Shown here: positions 6,657 through 7,119 of the stretch, piece by piece
How positions within the stretch are numbered: position 1 is the stretch's first letter
Layout of the letters: each line of letters begins with the position of its first letter
NCBI GenBank assembly: GCA_913009745.1
Contig: CAJVWL010000019.1
Span: 1-7,119 of the forward strand
DNA: 7,119 nucleotides
Reading direction: 5' to 3'
From: an uncultured bacterium
GTDB lineage: Bacteria > Patescibacteriota > Minisyncoccia > UBA6257 > Colwellbacteraceae
Notes under the pieces: generated by a model
Told to the model about the DNA's origin: nothing
Seen by the model: the letters and a program-made list of their open reading frames with translations, nothing else
Databases searched by the model: none
Translations under genes and position numbers: made by a program

Positions 6657-6707
6657 GTTAAAATTATAACATGCCTCTTGGAAGTAAAATCTTTTAAAGT
6701 TTACACA
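6657..6707. promoter_or_regulatory. Divergent intergenic region between sugar transferase and glycosyltransferase genes
   Basis: These 51 bp, very AT-rich, separate two genes pointing away from each other, so promoters for both must lie here or just inside the coding regions. The minus-strand -10 is described separately. For the plus strand, TAAAAT at 6685-6690 and TATAAC at 6665-6670 are both possible -10 elements, neither with a good -35. The second is on the opposite strand of the minus-strand -10, so the two promoters could compete for polymerase. No operator repeat is evident. Confidence 0.4.
6663..6671 (-). promoter_or_regulatory. Extended -10 promoter for the minus-strand gene train
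   Basis: The minus strand reads TG-T-TATAAT, a perfect -10 hexamer (6668-6663) with the TGn extension. No good -35 lies 16-18 bp upstream (ATTTTA or GATTTT), which extended -10 promoters can tolerate. Transcription would be expected to start about 7 bases after the hexamer, close to 6656, which is the G of the preferred GTG start codon. It is the only strong promoter-like sequence I found before the sugar transferase gene. Confidence 0.55.
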
Positions 6708-7078
6708 ATGCACAACATTTCAACCATAATATTGTCTTGCAATGACAGGGAGCTTCTTAAAAATTGCCTTATGTCAGTCCCGCGTGACGGAGATGCATTC
6801 AAAAATGAAATTATTGTTATTGATAACGGTTCATCTGACGGAACCATAGAAATGCTAAGCAATGAATTCCCGCACGTAAACATAATACGGAACCAAAATA
6901 ACATTGGAGTCGCAAGAGCGCGAAATCAGGGAATTAGAGCTGCGGGTGGCGATTATATACTGATGCTTGATTCCGATACGGAGATAAAAAACAATGCGCT
7001 TGAAATACTCCTAAACTTTATAAAATCCAATAAAGATATTGCCGTGGCTGGTCCGAAGCTTTTGTATCCAAACGGCTC
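6708..7078 (+). CDS. Glycosyltransferase family 2 (GT-A fold), N-terminal 123 residues, truncated by contig end
   Basis: GT2 enzymes transfer a sugar from a nucleotide-sugar donor; members of this type include rhamnosyl- and galactofuranosyltransferases of surface polysaccharides. The protein starts MHNISTIILSCNDRELLKNCL at ATG 6708. It shows the nucleotide-binding strand and loop IIVIDNGSSDGT (about 35-46), then NNIGVARARNQGI (64-76) and the DxD metal motif in LMLDSDTEI (D88, D90), ending in AGPKLLYPNG. An earlier non-ATG start at 6678 is possible but would use up most of the intergenic space. The reading frame runs on to a TAG near 7100, but bases from 7079 are sequencing adapter, so the apparent tail DRKSVV is artificial and the rest of the gene (commonly 250-350 residues) is missing. 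Its divergent placement beside a sugar transferase suggests the same glycan pathway. Confidence 0.9.
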
Positions 7079-7119
7079 AGATCGGAAGAGCGTCGTGTAG
7101 GGAAAGAGTGTAGATCTCG
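7079..7119. other. Illumina TruSeq adapter contamination at contig end
   Basis: The last 41 bases begin AGATCGGAAGAGCGTCGTG and continue through GGGAAAGAGTG to TAGATCTCG. This is the reverse complement of the Illumina TruSeq universal adapter, recognised from memory. The genome sequence therefore ends at about 7078; the A at 7079 may be the A-tail added in library preparation. This stretch should be trimmed and not annotated. Confidence 0.97.

Noticed and set aside
6657..6713. Longer sugar transferase start at GTG 6713 (219 residues)
   Set aside because: It would overlap the divergent glycosyltransferase start, adds 19 residues with no family resemblance, and would put the strong -10 inside the gene.
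1..7119. CRISPR array, insertion sequence, phage or defence genes
   Set aside because: No spaced direct repeats, terminal inverted repeats, transposase, integrase or nuclease-like proteins were seen; all coding space is taken by the genes listed.

Overview
The window looks like the end of a metagenome-assembled contig from a small-genome bacterium, most likely of the Candidate Phyla Radiation (Patescibacteria). This assignment is inferred from protein style: shortened or divergent housekeeping proteins, a DUF4012 protein, a DivIC/FtsB-like protein and a DoxX-like membrane protein. Tight packing, the near absence of Shine-Dalgarno sequences and tRNAs without encoded CCA fit it. The genetic code appears standard: UGA ends the sugar transferase gene, and the release factor 2 gene carries an in-frame UGA at its autoregulatory frameshift site. 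This argues against the UGA=Gly lineages (Absconditabacteria, Gracilibacteria).

Almost everything from 6656 down to 1 lies on the minus strand as one dense train with no gap over about 30 nt. In transcription order it holds a membrane sugar-phosphate transferase, a DUF4012 membrane-anchored protein, lepA (EF4), a FtsB/DivIC-like division protein, tRNA-Gly(CCC), a DoxX-like four-helix membrane protein, tRNA-Thr(CGT), prfB (RF2) and ftsE (cut by the window edge). A 51-bp intergenic region (6657-6707) separates this train from a divergent family 2 glycosyltransferase on the plus strand. That gene is cut off because the last 41 bases (7079-7119) are Illumina TruSeq adapter, not genome.

The genes fall into three themes. 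The first is envelope glycan assembly (sugar transferase, GT2, possibly DUF4012). The second is translation (lepA, two tRNAs, prfB). The third is cell division (FtsB/DivIC-like, ftsE); prfB-ftsE followed by ftsX is a recurrent bacterial gene order.

The points most worth a second look are these. The real prfB starts at 1432 and needs a +1 frameshift at CUU-UGA-C. A perfect 7-bp hairpin overlaps the position of the usual internal Shine-Dalgarno stimulator. RF2 has SPY in place of the SPF stop-codon recognition motif. The stop codon of the DoxX-like gene shares its last base with the first base of tRNA-Thr, so RNase P would cut inside the stop codon. An extended -10 promoter is placed so that the sugar transferase mRNA may be leaderless. 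I see no CRISPR array, insertion sequence or defence system.
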